DNA from: CAVZOY01 sp963777095 | GTDB taxonomy: Bacteria > Actinomycetota > Actinomycetes > Mycobacteriales > Geodermatophilaceae | Assembly (NCBI GenBank): GCA_963777095.1 | Contig: CAVZOY010000002.1 | Coordinates: 744,001 to 808,000 of the forward strand | Direction: 5' to 3' | DNA: 64,000 bases | In this document: positions 17,190 through 26,939 of the stretch, piece after piece | Layout of the letters: each line of letters begins with the position of its first letter | Position numbering within the stretch: the stretch's first letter is position 1 | Program-made: the position numbers and the translations under genes | Notes under the pieces: generated by a model | What the model was told of the DNA's origin: nothing | Database searches by the model: none | What the model saw: the letters and a program-made list of their open reading frames with translations, nothing else

Positions 17190-18496
17190 CGGTCGCCGCC
17201 CGTGGCGCGCAGCTCGAGCACCGCGACGGTGTCAGGATCCAGGCCGCGCGCGGCCTGCTGCACCTGCTCGGGCGTCACCGCTGCGAGGATCGCGGGCAGC
17301 TCGCCGGCCAGCTCGGCGCGGCCGTGGACGAGCTCGGAGGCGGCGAAGGCGAGGGTCCGGCCCAGGATCGAGTCGGCCTGGCGCAGCAGCTGCGCCTCGA
17401 CGCGGGCCTGCACCCGGCGCAGCTCGTCGTCCCCCACCCCCTCGTCGGCGATCCGGGCGATCTCCTCGTGGACGGTGGCGATGACGCGGTCGGCCGGCAC
17501 GCCGGCCGGGTGGTGCACCTGCGTCGTCAGCAGGGTGGCGTCGCGGACGTCGAACGGGTCGCCGAAGAGCCCGACGTAGCTGCTCTGCGCGATGGCGATG
17601 CGGTCGTCGTGCACGAGCCGGCGCTCCAGTCGGGAGGCATCGCCCTCGCTGAGCAGTTCGGCGAGCAGCACCGTGCCGAGGTAGGTGCCGAAGTCGCCGA
17701 TCGGGTCCGGCACCCGCCAGCCGAGCGCCACCGCGGGGGCCGGCGCCAGCCGGTCCTCGACGGTCTCGCGGCGGACGGCCGTGGGCAGCGGTTCACCGGT
17801 CTCCGGCGTCGGGGGGACGTCGCGGGCCGGGACGCCGTCGAACCAGCGCTCGACCAGCTTCTCCGTCTCGGCGACGTCCAGGTCGCCGCCGACGCACAGC
17901 ACGGCGTTGCCCGGGGCGTAGTAGCGCGAGAAGAAGTCAGTGGCGTCGGCGACCGTGGAGGACTCCAGGTCGACGAACGAGCCGTAGCCGTCGTGGGTGT
18001 TCGCGAAGCTCTCGAACGCGATCTGGGGCAGCTGCAGCCACGGGAAGGCGCCGTAGGGACGGTTGAGCACGTTGACCCGGATCTCCTCCTTGACCACGTC
18101 GATCTGGTTCTGGAGGTTCTCCTCGGTGATCGCCGGCGCCGCCATGCGGTCGGCCTCGAGGAACAGTGCGCGCTCCAGCGCCTCGGCGGGCAGCGCCTCG
18201 TAGTAGTTCGTGTAGTCCTGGTGCGTCGACCCGTTGAAGGTGCCGCCCGCGGCCTGCACCAGGCGGGCGTGCTCCATCTTCGGCACGTTCGCCGAACCCT
18301 GGAACATCATGTGCTCGAAGAGGTGGGCGAACCCGGTGCGCCCCTGCGGCTCGTTGCGCATGCCGACGCCGTAGAACACGCTCACGGCCACGACCGGCAC
18401 GCTGCGGTCGGGCGCGAGGACGACGCGGAGTCCGTTGTCGAGCCGGAAGCGTTCCACCGGGTGCCGCAGGGAGAGATCGGCACCGGCTGCAGTCAC
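17186..18496 (-). CDS. M16-family zinc peptidase, catalytic subunit
   Basis: A 436-residue M16 peptidase. The inverted zinc motif is HLFEH (HxxEH) near residue 60 within GRTGFAHLFEHMMFQG, and the third ligand glutamate lies about 76 residues on (LFLEADRM). First gene of an operon with the inactive M16 subunit and nudC. Its promoter must lie in the 409 bases before the IS110 transposase, so that insertion may have changed its expression. Confidence 0.83.
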   Translation of the reverse strand: MTAAGADLSLRHPVERFRLDNGLRVVLAPDRSVPVVAVSVFYGVGMRNEPQGRTGFAHLFEHMMFQGSANVPKMEHARLVQAAGGTFNGSTHQDYTNYYEALPAEALERALFLEADRMAAPAITEENLQNQIDVVKEEIRVNVLNRPYGAFPWLQLPQIAFESFANTHDGYGSFVDLESSTVADATDFFSRYYAPGNAVLCVGGDLDVAETEKLVERWFDGVPARDVPPTPETGEPLPTAVRRETVEDRLAPAPAVALGWRVPDPIGDFGTYLGTVLLAELLSEGDASRLERRLVHDDRIAIAQSSYVGLFGDPFDVRDATLLTTQVHHPAGVPADRVIATVHEEIARIADEGVGDDELRRVQARVEAQLLRQADSILGRTLAFAASELVHGRAELAGELPAILAAVTPEQVQQAARGLDPDTVAVLELRATGGDR

Positions 18497-18905
18497 GCCG
18501 CCGACAGTAACCGCGCGCGGTCGCCGTCCGCCGTCCGGCCCGAGCGCCGCGCCCGCGTGCTCATGTAAGGACCTCCGGTGTTGATCGCGCTGGTGGTCTC
18601 GGGTTGCATGAGCGGCCCGGCTGGTCCGGTGGGTGGCGTCGAATGGAGCTCTGGGAGCCGCGTCGTCGAACGGCGTGGGGTCTCGTTCGTCTGATTGCCA
18701 CCGCTGGCCCGGTCACGGAGTCCCGGATGAGGGAAGTGGGCCGGCCCGTCGAGGTCGGGCCCGCTTGCAGCACATGAGTGGGTGCCGTCGATCGGGATCG
18801 TCTCGGCCGGCACTCGTTGCGCGTGGGGCCGTGACCGTTGATCTTCACGTCGCTCGTCGCGGCCGACCGGAGGCATCGATCCTGGTCGGCAGCGAGGAGC
18901 AGCCC
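18497..18905. other. Non-coding stretch between M16 operon and IS110 transposase
   Basis: 409 bases without a supported gene. It should contain the M16-operon promoter near its left end and the left end of the IS110 element. GC is slightly lower from about 18565, and short inverted repeats occur (GGGCCGGCCC near 18740). I cannot place the element boundary exactly. Confidence 0.5.
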
Positions 18906-20368
18906 ATGTCAGAGGAACGTCGCCTGGTCGGAGTGGATCTGGGCATCGCCAGTGACCACACCGTCCGCGTACTTCGCGGTGATGGCAGCGAGGTCTGCCG
19001 CCGACGGGCCCGCCCGAGGGTGGAAAGCCTGGTCGCAGTGGAGGCCGCGGCGCTGGCCGGTGCCCCGCCGGGCACCCACCTGGAGGTGGTGCTGGAGCCG
19101 ACCGGGCCGGCCTGGCTGCCGGTCGCGGTGTTCTTCCTCAACCGGGGGCACCTGGTGTTCCGGGTGGCCAGCGCCAAGGCCGCCGATCTGCGCCGGTTCT
19201 TGTCCCGGCACGCCAAGAGCAACGGCATCGACGCCGACACCTTGGCCCGGCTGCCGCTGATCGCACCTGGACGGCCTGCAGCCGCTGGAGCTGCCCGGCC
19301 CGGAGGCTGCTGCGCTGGACCGGCGGGTGCGGGCCTGTGACCGGCTGACCCAGCAGGGGGCGCTGCACCAGCGGCGGATCAAGGACCTGGTCCGCCAACT
19401 GCTGCCCGACAGCCCACTGACCGGTGACCTGTCCAAGGCCGACCTGGCGGTTCTGGAACGCTGGGCCGATCCGCGGGCGCTGCTGGCCGCCGGGCGGACC
19501 CGGCTGCTGGCGGTGATCCGCAAGGCTTCCCACGGTCAGCAGGGCACTGCCCGCGCCGACGCCTGGCGGATCGCCGCGGCGGCCGCGCTCGAGCTCTACG
19601 CCGACCATCCGGCCGTCTCCTTCACCGACCTGGCCGCCGAAGTCGCCACCGAGGTGCGGCTGCTGCAGGCCGTGCGGGCCGAGCTGACCGGACATGCCAC
19701 TGCTCGCGCGGAGGCATACCGGTTCACCGATCCCAGTGCCGCTGGCTGCCAGCCTGCCCGGGCTGGCCGAGATCGGCGCACCGACGGTGACCGCGATCAT
19801 CGGTCGCCCCGGCCGCTTCCGGACCGGTAAGCAGTTCCGCTCCTTTACCGGCCTTGCCCCCAAGGCCAGCGAGACCGGGAACACCGACCGGAAGGGCGAG
19901 CCGATGAGCAAGGCCGGCAACCGACTGTTGCGCACCACACTGATCCGCGCCGCCGACAACGCCCGCCGCCAGGACCCCCAGCTGGCGCGGATCTACTACA
20001 TGCAGATGGTCGAACGCGGTGCCGGACACCTCAAGGCCTGCTGCGTGGTCGCCGCCCACCTCGCCGAACGGCTGCACGCCGTCTTGGTCCGCGGCATGCC
20101 CTACGTCATCTGCGACACCGACGGCACCCCGGTCGACCACACCACGGCCAAGAAGATCATCGCCGAGCAGTGGACCGTCCCGCCCGAGGTCCGAGCCCGC
20201 CGACGCAGCCGTAAACCCACTCCACCGCGCGGCAAGGCGGGGAAGGCCCCTCAGCAAGTCCACGCAGGACATGACAGGTCAGACACCCGAAGGGTCGACA
20301 AACGAGGCGACCTTCCCCGCGATACCAGCGTGCTCGCCGCCCGAACCCCGGTCAAGGCAACCACTTGA
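18906..20368 (+). mobile_element. IS110-family transposase/element with two frameshifts
   Basis: A DEDD transposase of the IS110 family. The N-terminal RuvC-like part shows VDLGIASDHT and VVLEPTGPAW; the C-terminal transposase_20 part has SLPGLAEIGAPTVTAIIG, FRSFTGLAPKASETGN and SKAGNRLLRTTLIRAAD. Start ATG 18906. The frame changes near 19266-19270 and again near 19731-19740, each repaired by deleting one base. The conserved protein then reads through to 20368. Family members need no terminal inverted repeats and none is seen. As sequenced the transposase is broken; since similar +1 shifts hit housekeeping genes here, the element may be intact in reality. Confidence 0.82.
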
Positions 20369-20389
20369 CCCCACAGCGGCCATAGGGAA

Positions 20390-21277
20390 TCAGTCGAGGA
20401 CGTCGACGTCCTCGACGACGCGGTCGATCACCCCGTAGAGCTCGGCGTGGGTGTTCGGGATCGACAGGAACAGCAGGGCGGGCACCGGCCGGCCGACGTC
20501 GACCAGCAGCACCGCGGCCCGCTCTCCGGTGGCGTCGTAGCCGGGCACGTCCCAGGACAGCTGGAACTCGTACAGGTGCGCCTCGTGGCCGTCGACCGTG
20601 CGCGGCTCGTCGCGCAGCACCCGCTGCTCGTTGGGCGCCGGGTAGTAGTTCGCCCGCTGGCTCGCGGCGACCGCCACCGCCGTGTCGCGCAGGCTGTCGG
20701 GGCCGGTCCAGCCGAGGCCGTCGGCCAGGGGACCCGAGGTGCACTCGGCCAGGTAGAGGCCGCCGGAGGGCGGGTCGTCCTGGGTGACGAAGTACTGGCC
20801 GGCGACACCCACCGTCTCGGGCTTGGGCATGAGGTCGTACTCGAACCAGCCGGTGCCGAGGTGCGGATAGGAGATGCCGGCGTTCTCGTCGACGATCCGG
20901 ACCGTGCCCGGCGGGAACTCCGACGGCGTCGGCGGGGCGGCGGTGGTGGTGGTCGGGCCACTGCTGACCGGCGGATCGTCCGCGCCGGCGCCGCCCACCA
21001 GGGCGGCGACCACCACGATGACGACGAGGACCAGCGCGCCGGCCCCGATCAGCCACTGGGTGCGATTGCCGGCGCGGGGAGGCGCGTCGCTGGTGATGAG
21101 CTCCTCGCCCGACTCCCACCGCGGGGCCGCCAGTTCGGGCATGGCGCCGACGTCGACGCCCGGACCGGCCGGGGTGGTGACGTCGGCCCAGGCGGCGCCG
21201 CTCCACCAGCGGGCCGTGCCCGGGGCACCGTCGGGGTCCGCGTACCAGCCCGGAGGCGGCGGGGACGGCGCGGTCAT
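20390..21277 (-). CDS. DUF2510-domain single-pass membrane protein
   Basis: A 295-residue protein. The N-terminal DUF2510 motif (PPPPGWYADPDGAPGTARWW, residues 5-24) is followed by a soluble linker, one membrane segment (about 75-97) and a Thr/Pro-rich linker. An extracytoplasmic domain of about 180 residues with no recognised signature ends it. Probably a surface or envelope protein. Its stop is 22 bases from the IS110 transposase end. Confidence 0.65.
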   Translation of the reverse strand: MTAPSPPPPGWYADPDGAPGTARWWSGAAWADVTTPAGPGVDVGAMPELAAPRWESGEELITSDAPPRAGNRTQWLIGAGALVLVVIVVVAALVGGAGADDPPVSSGPTTTTAAPPTPSEFPPGTVRIVDENAGISYPHLGTGWFEYDLMPKPETVGVAGQYFVTQDDPPSGGLYLAECTSGPLADGLGWTGPDSLRDTAVAVAASQRANYYPAPNEQRVLRDEPRTVDGHEAHLYEFQLSWDVPGYDATGERAAVLLVDVGRPVPALLFLSIPNTHAELYGVIDRVVEDVDVLD

Positions 21278-21300
21278 GCGGTCACGATAGGACCGTCCGG

Positions 21301-22713
21301 TCAGCGCGTCCGGGCCTGCGCCAGCTCCCGCCACAGGTGCGCGGTCGCCTCGGCGCCCCGGTAGAGCATGGGCAGGAGCACCCGCTCGTTCGGCGAGTGG
21401 ATGCGGTCGGTCGGCAGTCCGGCGCCGAGGAACAGCAGCGGCGCGCCGAGGTGCTCGACGAGGTCGGCCTCCGGCCCGCTGCCGCCCTCGCGGGTGAACA
21501 GCACCGCGTCCGGGGTGGTGTCGAAGGCCTGGGCGATGGCGCGCAGCAGCGCGTCCATGTGCGGTGAGTCGAGGTCGCTCGCGCACGGGGCGACGCCGCC
21601 GGGCGGCGTGTGCACCTCGGCGGTGATGCCCTCCGGCAGTCTCTCGGCCACCCAGGACTGCACCATCGGCCCGATGTCCTCCGGGCGCTGGTCGGCGACC
21701 AGTCGGAAGGTCAGCTTGGCGTGCGCCTCGGCCGGGATGATCGTCTTGTGGCCGGGGCCGGTGTAGCCGCCCCACATGCCGTTGACCTCGGCGGTCGGCC
21801 GGGCGCCGACCCGCTCCAGCGTGCTGAACCCCTCCTCCCCCGCCGTGGCCCGCGAGGCGGCCGGGCCGGCGAGCCAGGCCGTCTCGTCGAACGGCACGCG
21901 GGCCATCAGGTCGCGCTCCCGGTCGCCGAGCGGGCGCACCTTGTCGTAGAAGCCGGGCAGGGTGACCCGGCCCTGCTCGTCGTGCAGGCCGGCGAGCAGC
22001 CGGGCCATGGCGTGCAGCGGATTGGGGACGGCGCCGCCGAACGAGCCGGAGTGCAGGTCGACCTCGGGGCCGCGGAGCGTGATCTCGGCATCGGCCAGAC
22101 CCCGCATCGCGGTGACGGCGCTGGGGACGTCGGGGGCCGACATGCCGGTGTCGCTGACGACGACCACGTCGCAGGCCAGGCGATCGCGGCGCTCCTCCAG
22201 CAGCGCGGCGAAGTGCGGCGAACCGGACTCCTCCTCGCCCTCGATCAGCAGCTTGACGGTGACCGCGGGCGTGTCCCGGCCGGTGGCGGCCAGGTGGGCG
22301 CGCATGCCGAGCAGGTGGAAGGCGACGTTGCCCTTGTCGTCGATGGCGCCGCGGGCGTGCAGCTCGGGACCGTCCGGCGTCTCGACGCGGGTGGGCTCGA
22401 ACGGCGGATGCACCCACAGCGCGAGCGGGTCGACCGGCTGCACGTCGTGGTGGCCGTAGACCAGCGCCGTCGGGGCGCCCGGGTCGGCGCTCGGCCACTC
22501 GGCGAAGACGGCGGGTGCGCCGGCGGTGGGCCAGACCTCCACCGTCGGGAAGCCGGTGCGTCGCAGCGCCTCGGCCAGCCAGGCGGCGCTCGCGGCCACG
22601 TCGTCGGCGTGCGCGGGGTCGGCAGAGATCGACGGGATCCGCAGCCAGGTGTCCAGGTCGGCGTGCAGGTCGTCGAGGTGGGCGGTCACGTACGCGCGTT
22701 CGGGGCTGCTCAC
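21301..22713 (-). CDS. M20-family dipeptidase / metallopeptidase
   Basis: A 470-residue M20/M25/M40 peptidase. Metal-site motifs are GHHDVQP (first His/Asp), ARGAIDDKGN (bridging Asp) and EGEEESGS (catalytic Glu), with a dimerisation domain after about residue 200 and a C-terminal FTREGGSGPEADL segment. Typical of dipeptidases of the CNDP/PM20 type; the exact substrate cannot be told. ATG 22713, divergent from the alpha/beta hydrolase. Confidence 0.85.
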   Translation of the reverse strand: MSSPERAYVTAHLDDLHADLDTWLRIPSISADPAHADDVAASAAWLAEALRRTGFPTVEVWPTAGAPAVFAEWPSADPGAPTALVYGHHDVQPVDPLALWVHPPFEPTRVETPDGPELHARGAIDDKGNVAFHLLGMRAHLAATGRDTPAVTVKLLIEGEEESGSPHFAALLEERRDRLACDVVVVSDTGMSAPDVPSAVTAMRGLADAEITLRGPEVDLHSGSFGGAVPNPLHAMARLLAGLHDEQGRVTLPGFYDKVRPLGDRERDLMARVPFDETAWLAGPAASRATAGEEGFSTLERVGARPTAEVNGMWGGYTGPGHKTIIPAEAHAKLTFRLVADQRPEDIGPMVQSWVAERLPEGITAEVHTPPGGVAPCASDLDSPHMDALLRAIAQAFDTTPDAVLFTREGGSGPEADLVEHLGAPLLFLGAGLPTDRIHSPNERVLLPMLYRGAEATAHLWRELAQARTR

Positions 22714-22769
22714 GCCAGGACGTTAGCGCCGTCCGGTGGGGGCACCGGCTCCCGGTTAGCGTGCGTGCC

Positions 22770-23618
22770 ATGTCGGGTGAGCTGCTGCGGGTGGACGTCG
22801 GCGACCTCACCTTCGACGTCCGGGCGTCCGGGCCGGAGGACGGACGGCCGGTGCTGCTGCTGCACGGCTTTCCGGAGACGTCGCTGTCCTGGGCGGCGGT
22901 GATGCCGCTGCTGACCGGCGCCGGGCTGCGCTGCTACGCGCCCGATCAGCTCGGCTACTCCCCCGGGGCGCGCCCCGCGGACGTCGGTGCCTATGCGCTG
23001 CCCGCGCTGGTGCAGGTGACCGCCGACCTGATGACCGCGCTCGACGCGCCGGTCGCCGACGTCGTGGGGCACGACTGGGGCGCCAACGTCGGCTGGGCGC
23101 TGGCCGCGTGGCACCCCGACCGGGTCCGCTCGCTGACCGCGGTGTCGGTACCGCACCCGACCGCGTTCACCGCCGCCTACCGGGCCGATCCCGAGCAGCG
23201 GGAGCGGTCGGGGTACATCCACCTGTTCTGGCAGGAGGGCAAGGCCGAGCAGGTGCTGCTGGCCGACGATGCCCGCCGGCTGCGGCGGATCCTGGTCGGC
23301 GCGGACGGGTCCACCGGTGTGACCGACGAGGCGGCGGACGAGTACGTGGCCGTGCTGTCGGCACCGGGCGCGCTGAGCGCCGCGCTGAACTGGTACCGGG
23401 CGATGCGCGGCGGCGAGCGCGTCGACCCGGTGGGCGTGCCGACGACGTACGTGTGGAGCTCCGGCGACATCGCGATCGGCCGCACGGCGGCGGAGGCCTG
23501 CGGGGGCTACGTGACCGGCGACTTCCGGTTCGTCGAGCTGCCCGGCTCGCACTGGGTTCCGGAGCAGGCGCCGGCGGATCTGGCCGCGGCGATCCTGGAC
23601 CGCATCGCGTCGTCGTAG
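22770..23618 (+). CDS. Alpha/beta hydrolase, epoxide-hydrolase-like
   Basis: A 282-residue alpha/beta hydrolase. HGFPET (oxyanion loop) lies near residue 32 and GHDWGAN near residue 95, where the nucleophile is Asp rather than Ser. That favours epoxide hydrolase or dehalogenase chemistry over esterase. A late GSHWVPEQ supplies the catalytic His. M. tuberculosis has lipV (Rv3203) beside its adn genes, but that homology is not assured. Confidence 0.8.
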   Translation: MSGELLRVDVGDLTFDVRASGPEDGRPVLLLHGFPETSLSWAAVMPLLTGAGLRCYAPDQLGYSPGARPADVGAYALPALVQVTADLMTALDAPVADVVGHDWGANVGWALAAWHPDRVRSLTAVSVPHPTAFTAAYRADPEQRERSGYIHLFWQEGKAEQVLLADDARRLRRILVGADGSTGVTDEAADEYVAVLSAPGALSAALNWYRAMRGGERVDPVGVPTTYVWSSGDIAIGRTAAEACGGYVTGDFRFVELPGSHWVPEQAPADLAAAILDRIASS

Positions 23619-23622
23619 GCGC

Positions 23623-26600
23623 TCAGGCCGTGCCGGTGACCAGCGCGAGCAGGCCGGCCTCGTCGAGCAGGTCGACCGGGCGCACGGTGACGTTCGCCGC
23701 GACGTGGTGGAAGCCGGCACTGACCCGCTCCACCGGCACCCCGGTCAGCCGGGACCAGCCCAGCCGGTACGCGGCGAGCTGCACGCCGGCGGCGCTGAGC
23801 TCGGCGCCGGACGGCGGCGGCCCGGTCTTCCAGTCGATGACCTCGTAGCCGCCCGAAGCGTCGGCGAAGACCGCGTCGATCCGGCCGCGCAGCATCAGCG
23901 GACCGAGCGGCGTCTCGAACGGCACCTCGACCTCCGCCGGCTGGCGGTCGGCCCACTCGCTGCCGAGGAACGCCTGCTGCAGCTCCGCCAGCGCGGAGTC
24001 GGGCGCGGCCGCCTGGTCACCGGATCCCGGCAGCTCGTCGAGGTCGAGCAGGCGGGCCGCGCCGAAGCGCTCCTCCAGCCACGCGTGGAAGGCGGTGCCG
24101 CGCCGGGCCTGCGGCGCGGGTGCGGCGGGCATCGGCCGGCGCAGCCGCCGGGCGAGCTCGCCGGGGTCGCGGCGCAGGGTGACCAGCGCGGACACGGACA
24201 GGTGGGAGGGCAGCGGGACGTCGACCGTCGAGCCGGCGGCCCGGGCCCGCTCGCGCAGCAGCAGGTCGGCGTCGCGCACCCACTGCGCCACGAGCTCGTC
24301 GGCGCCGTCCGTGCCCGCCTCGAGGGGGTGCGGCGCCGCGGACTGCACCAGCTCGGCCGCCGCTCCCAGTGCGCGGCGCCGGCGGTCGGAGCAGCGGGTC
24401 GGCCGGCCACTCCCCCACGCGGCCACTCGTCCAGGGCCGGGTTCGTGGCGCCGTCGGGCGGCTGCGGCGCCCAGTGAACGACCGTCCCGGCGCCGCCCTC
24501 GCACGCCGTCCGCACGGTCTCCAGCAGCGAGGACGGCCCGCAGACGGTCTTGCCGTCGCGCCACCAGGACCCGGAGCACAGCAGCAGGTGGCGGGCGCGG
24601 GTGACGGCGACGTAGCCGAGGCGCACCTCCTCCTCGGTGCCGAAGTCCTTCCAGTCCTGCACGTATGCCTTGCGTGCCTGCTCGACGTCGGACTGGTCAC
24701 CGACCGCCCGGTCGGGCAGCACGAGGCGGGGCAGGTCGTCCCGGTCGGTGACGCGGAGGTCGACCGGCACCGCTCCGGGGTCGCGGATCCACGAGTCCGC
24801 GGTGTCCGCCTTGGACGGGAACTGGCCGACGGTGAGACCCGGTACGGCGACGACGTCCCACTCCAGCCCCTTGGCCGAGTGCCCGGTGAGCAGCATGACC
24901 GCCTCCGGGTTGACCGCCACCTCGCCCGGCTCGAGGCCGCGCTCCTGCTCCTCGGCGTCACGGAGGTAGCCGAGGAAGGCCGGCAGGGACGGCAGCTCCG
25001 CCAGCTCGGTGAACTCGGCCGCCACCGCGTGCAGTGCATCCAGGTGCGAGCGGGCGCCGGCCGGGCTGACGTCAGGCGCGCTGGCCAGCTCCGTCTCGAC
25101 GCCGAGGGTGCGCACCACCTCGTCGACGAGGTCCGGCAGCGGCTCCCCCATCCGGTCGCGCAGGTGGGCGAGCTCACCCTTGAGCCGGCGCAGCCGCCGG
25201 AAGCCCTCGACGGAGTAGCCGGCCGGGTCGCCGAGGTCGTCGAGGGCCTCGACGATGCTGCCCCGCTCCCCGGGCTCCTCCGGGGCCGACGGTGCCCCGT
25301 CGGACGCCGGGCGGGGCGTGCGCGACCGGACGAGCGCCGCCGCGCGGGAGTTCAGGGCGGCGAGGTCGCGCGGACCGATGCGCCAGCGGGCCCCGGTGAG
25401 CAGCCGGCCGAGTGCGTCGCCGGCGGTGGCGTCGACCAGCACCGTCAGGGTGGCGACGACGTCGATGACCTCCGGCATCGCGAGCAGCCCGCCGAGGCCG
25501 ACGACCTCGACCGGCACGCCCCGGTTGCGCAGGGCGGTGGCGATGCCGTGGAACTGCTTGCGCGCCCGCGTCAGCACCGCGATCGTCGGCGGCGCTCCGT
25601 CGCGGCGGGAACCGAGCGGCTCGTCGGTGCCGTGCCAGCACGCCGCCAGGCGGTCGGCGAGCGCCGCGGTCTCGTCGGCGACGGTGTCGTACAGCCCGAC
25701 GGTGACCGCGCCGGCTCCGGCGCCGGGCGCCGGCGCGAGGTCGGGCAGGGCCTGCCGGGGCTGCGGCAGCATGCCCGACACGGCGTTCGCCACCGCGAGG
25801 ATCTGCTGGTCGTTGCGCCAGCTGGTGGCGAGGGTGAGTCGCTGGGCCGTGCGGCCGGCCCCGCCCGGGAAGGTGCGCGGGAACCGCTCGATGGTGCCCG
25901 CGGAGGCACCCCGCCAGCCGTAGATCGACTGCCGGGGGTCGCCGACGGCCAGCACCGGATGACCGGTGGGGCCGCCGAAGAGCGACTCGAGCATCCGCAG
26001 CTGGCTGACGCTGGTGTCCTGGTATTCGTCGAGCAGCACGACCCGCCACCGGAGCCGCTCGCGACGGCCCACCTCGGGGGCGATCTCGGCGATGCGGGCC
26101 GCGTAGGCGACCTGGTCGGCGTAGTCGATGGCGCCGAGCGCTCGCTTGCGCGCCTCGAAGGCCTCGACGAGCGGCAGCAGGGCGACCCGCGCCCGCTGGC
26201 GTTCGAGGACCTTCTCGACCTCGCTGTAGACCCCCCGCTTGCCCTTCGCCGCGGGGTAGGCGCGGATCCGGGCCTCCCAGTCCTCCGTCCACTCGCGGAG
26301 CCGGTCGGCGCTGATGGCGTGCTCGCCGAGCTCGCCGGCCAGGGCCAGCACGTCGTCGATGGTGGTGACGAGCTTGAGGGGGACGTCGGCCAGGTCGCCG
26401 GTCCAACCGGTCACGGCCGCGGCCGCCTGCCCCCAACACATGGCCGGGCCCAGCACTCCGGCGCCGGGCTCGAGGCCGGCCCGGAGACCGTGCTCGGCGA
26501 CCAGCGAGGCGGCGTAGCCGTGGTAGGTCGCGATCGTGGGCGTGGTGACCTGCAGGCGCGCAGCCAGCTCCGGGTCGGTGTCGGGGTGGCGGCCGAGCGC

Positions 26601-26939
26601 GGCGAGGCGCACCCGCACCCGCTCGGCGAGCTCGCCCGCCGCCTTGCGGGTGAACGTCAGGCCGAGGACCGCCTCGGGGTCGACCCGGCCGTTGGCCACG
26701 AGCCAGCACACGCGTGCCGCCATCGTCTCGGTCTTGCCCGAACCGGCGCCGGCCACGACGACGAGGGGTCGGTCGGCCGGAGCGGCCACGACGGCCGCCT
26801 GCTCGGGGGACGGCGCGTACGACAGCCCGCACCGCCGGGCGACCTCGGCCGGGGACAGCACCGGTCGCGGCGCCTCCGCGGCGCGGGGCTCCTCGGGCTC
26901 GGGGAAGTCGAAGAACAGCTGGTCCTCGCGGAAGCTCAC
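23623..26939 (-). CDS. adnB: AdnB-like helicase-nuclease (frameshift near the C-terminal domain)
   Basis: A roughly 1,105-residue UvrD-like motor with a C-terminal PD-(D/E)xK nuclease. Walker A GAGSGKTET near residue 52, motif II LLDEYQDTSVSQ, GDPRQSIYGWRGA, TGHSAKGLEWDVV and YVAVTRARHLL are visible; the nuclease core is VIDWKTG near the end. AdnA and AdnB form the mycobacterial end-resecting motor-nuclease. The GTG at 26939 overlaps the adnA stop by four bases. Between 24388 and 24417 the frame changes after DEWPRG; removing one G from a run of five and one more base about 25 bases on (or adding one base) restores a continuous protein. Likely sequence error. Confidence 0.85.

Noticed and set aside
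19266..19740. Programmed frameshifting in the IS110 transposase
   Set aside because: IS110 transposases are normally single-frame, no slippery heptamer is present, and identical +1 shifts occur in unrelated genes of this window.
18497..20389. Terminal inverted repeats or target duplication of the IS110 element
   Set aside because: No convincing pair was found at either end; most IS110 members lack them, so boundaries are left open.
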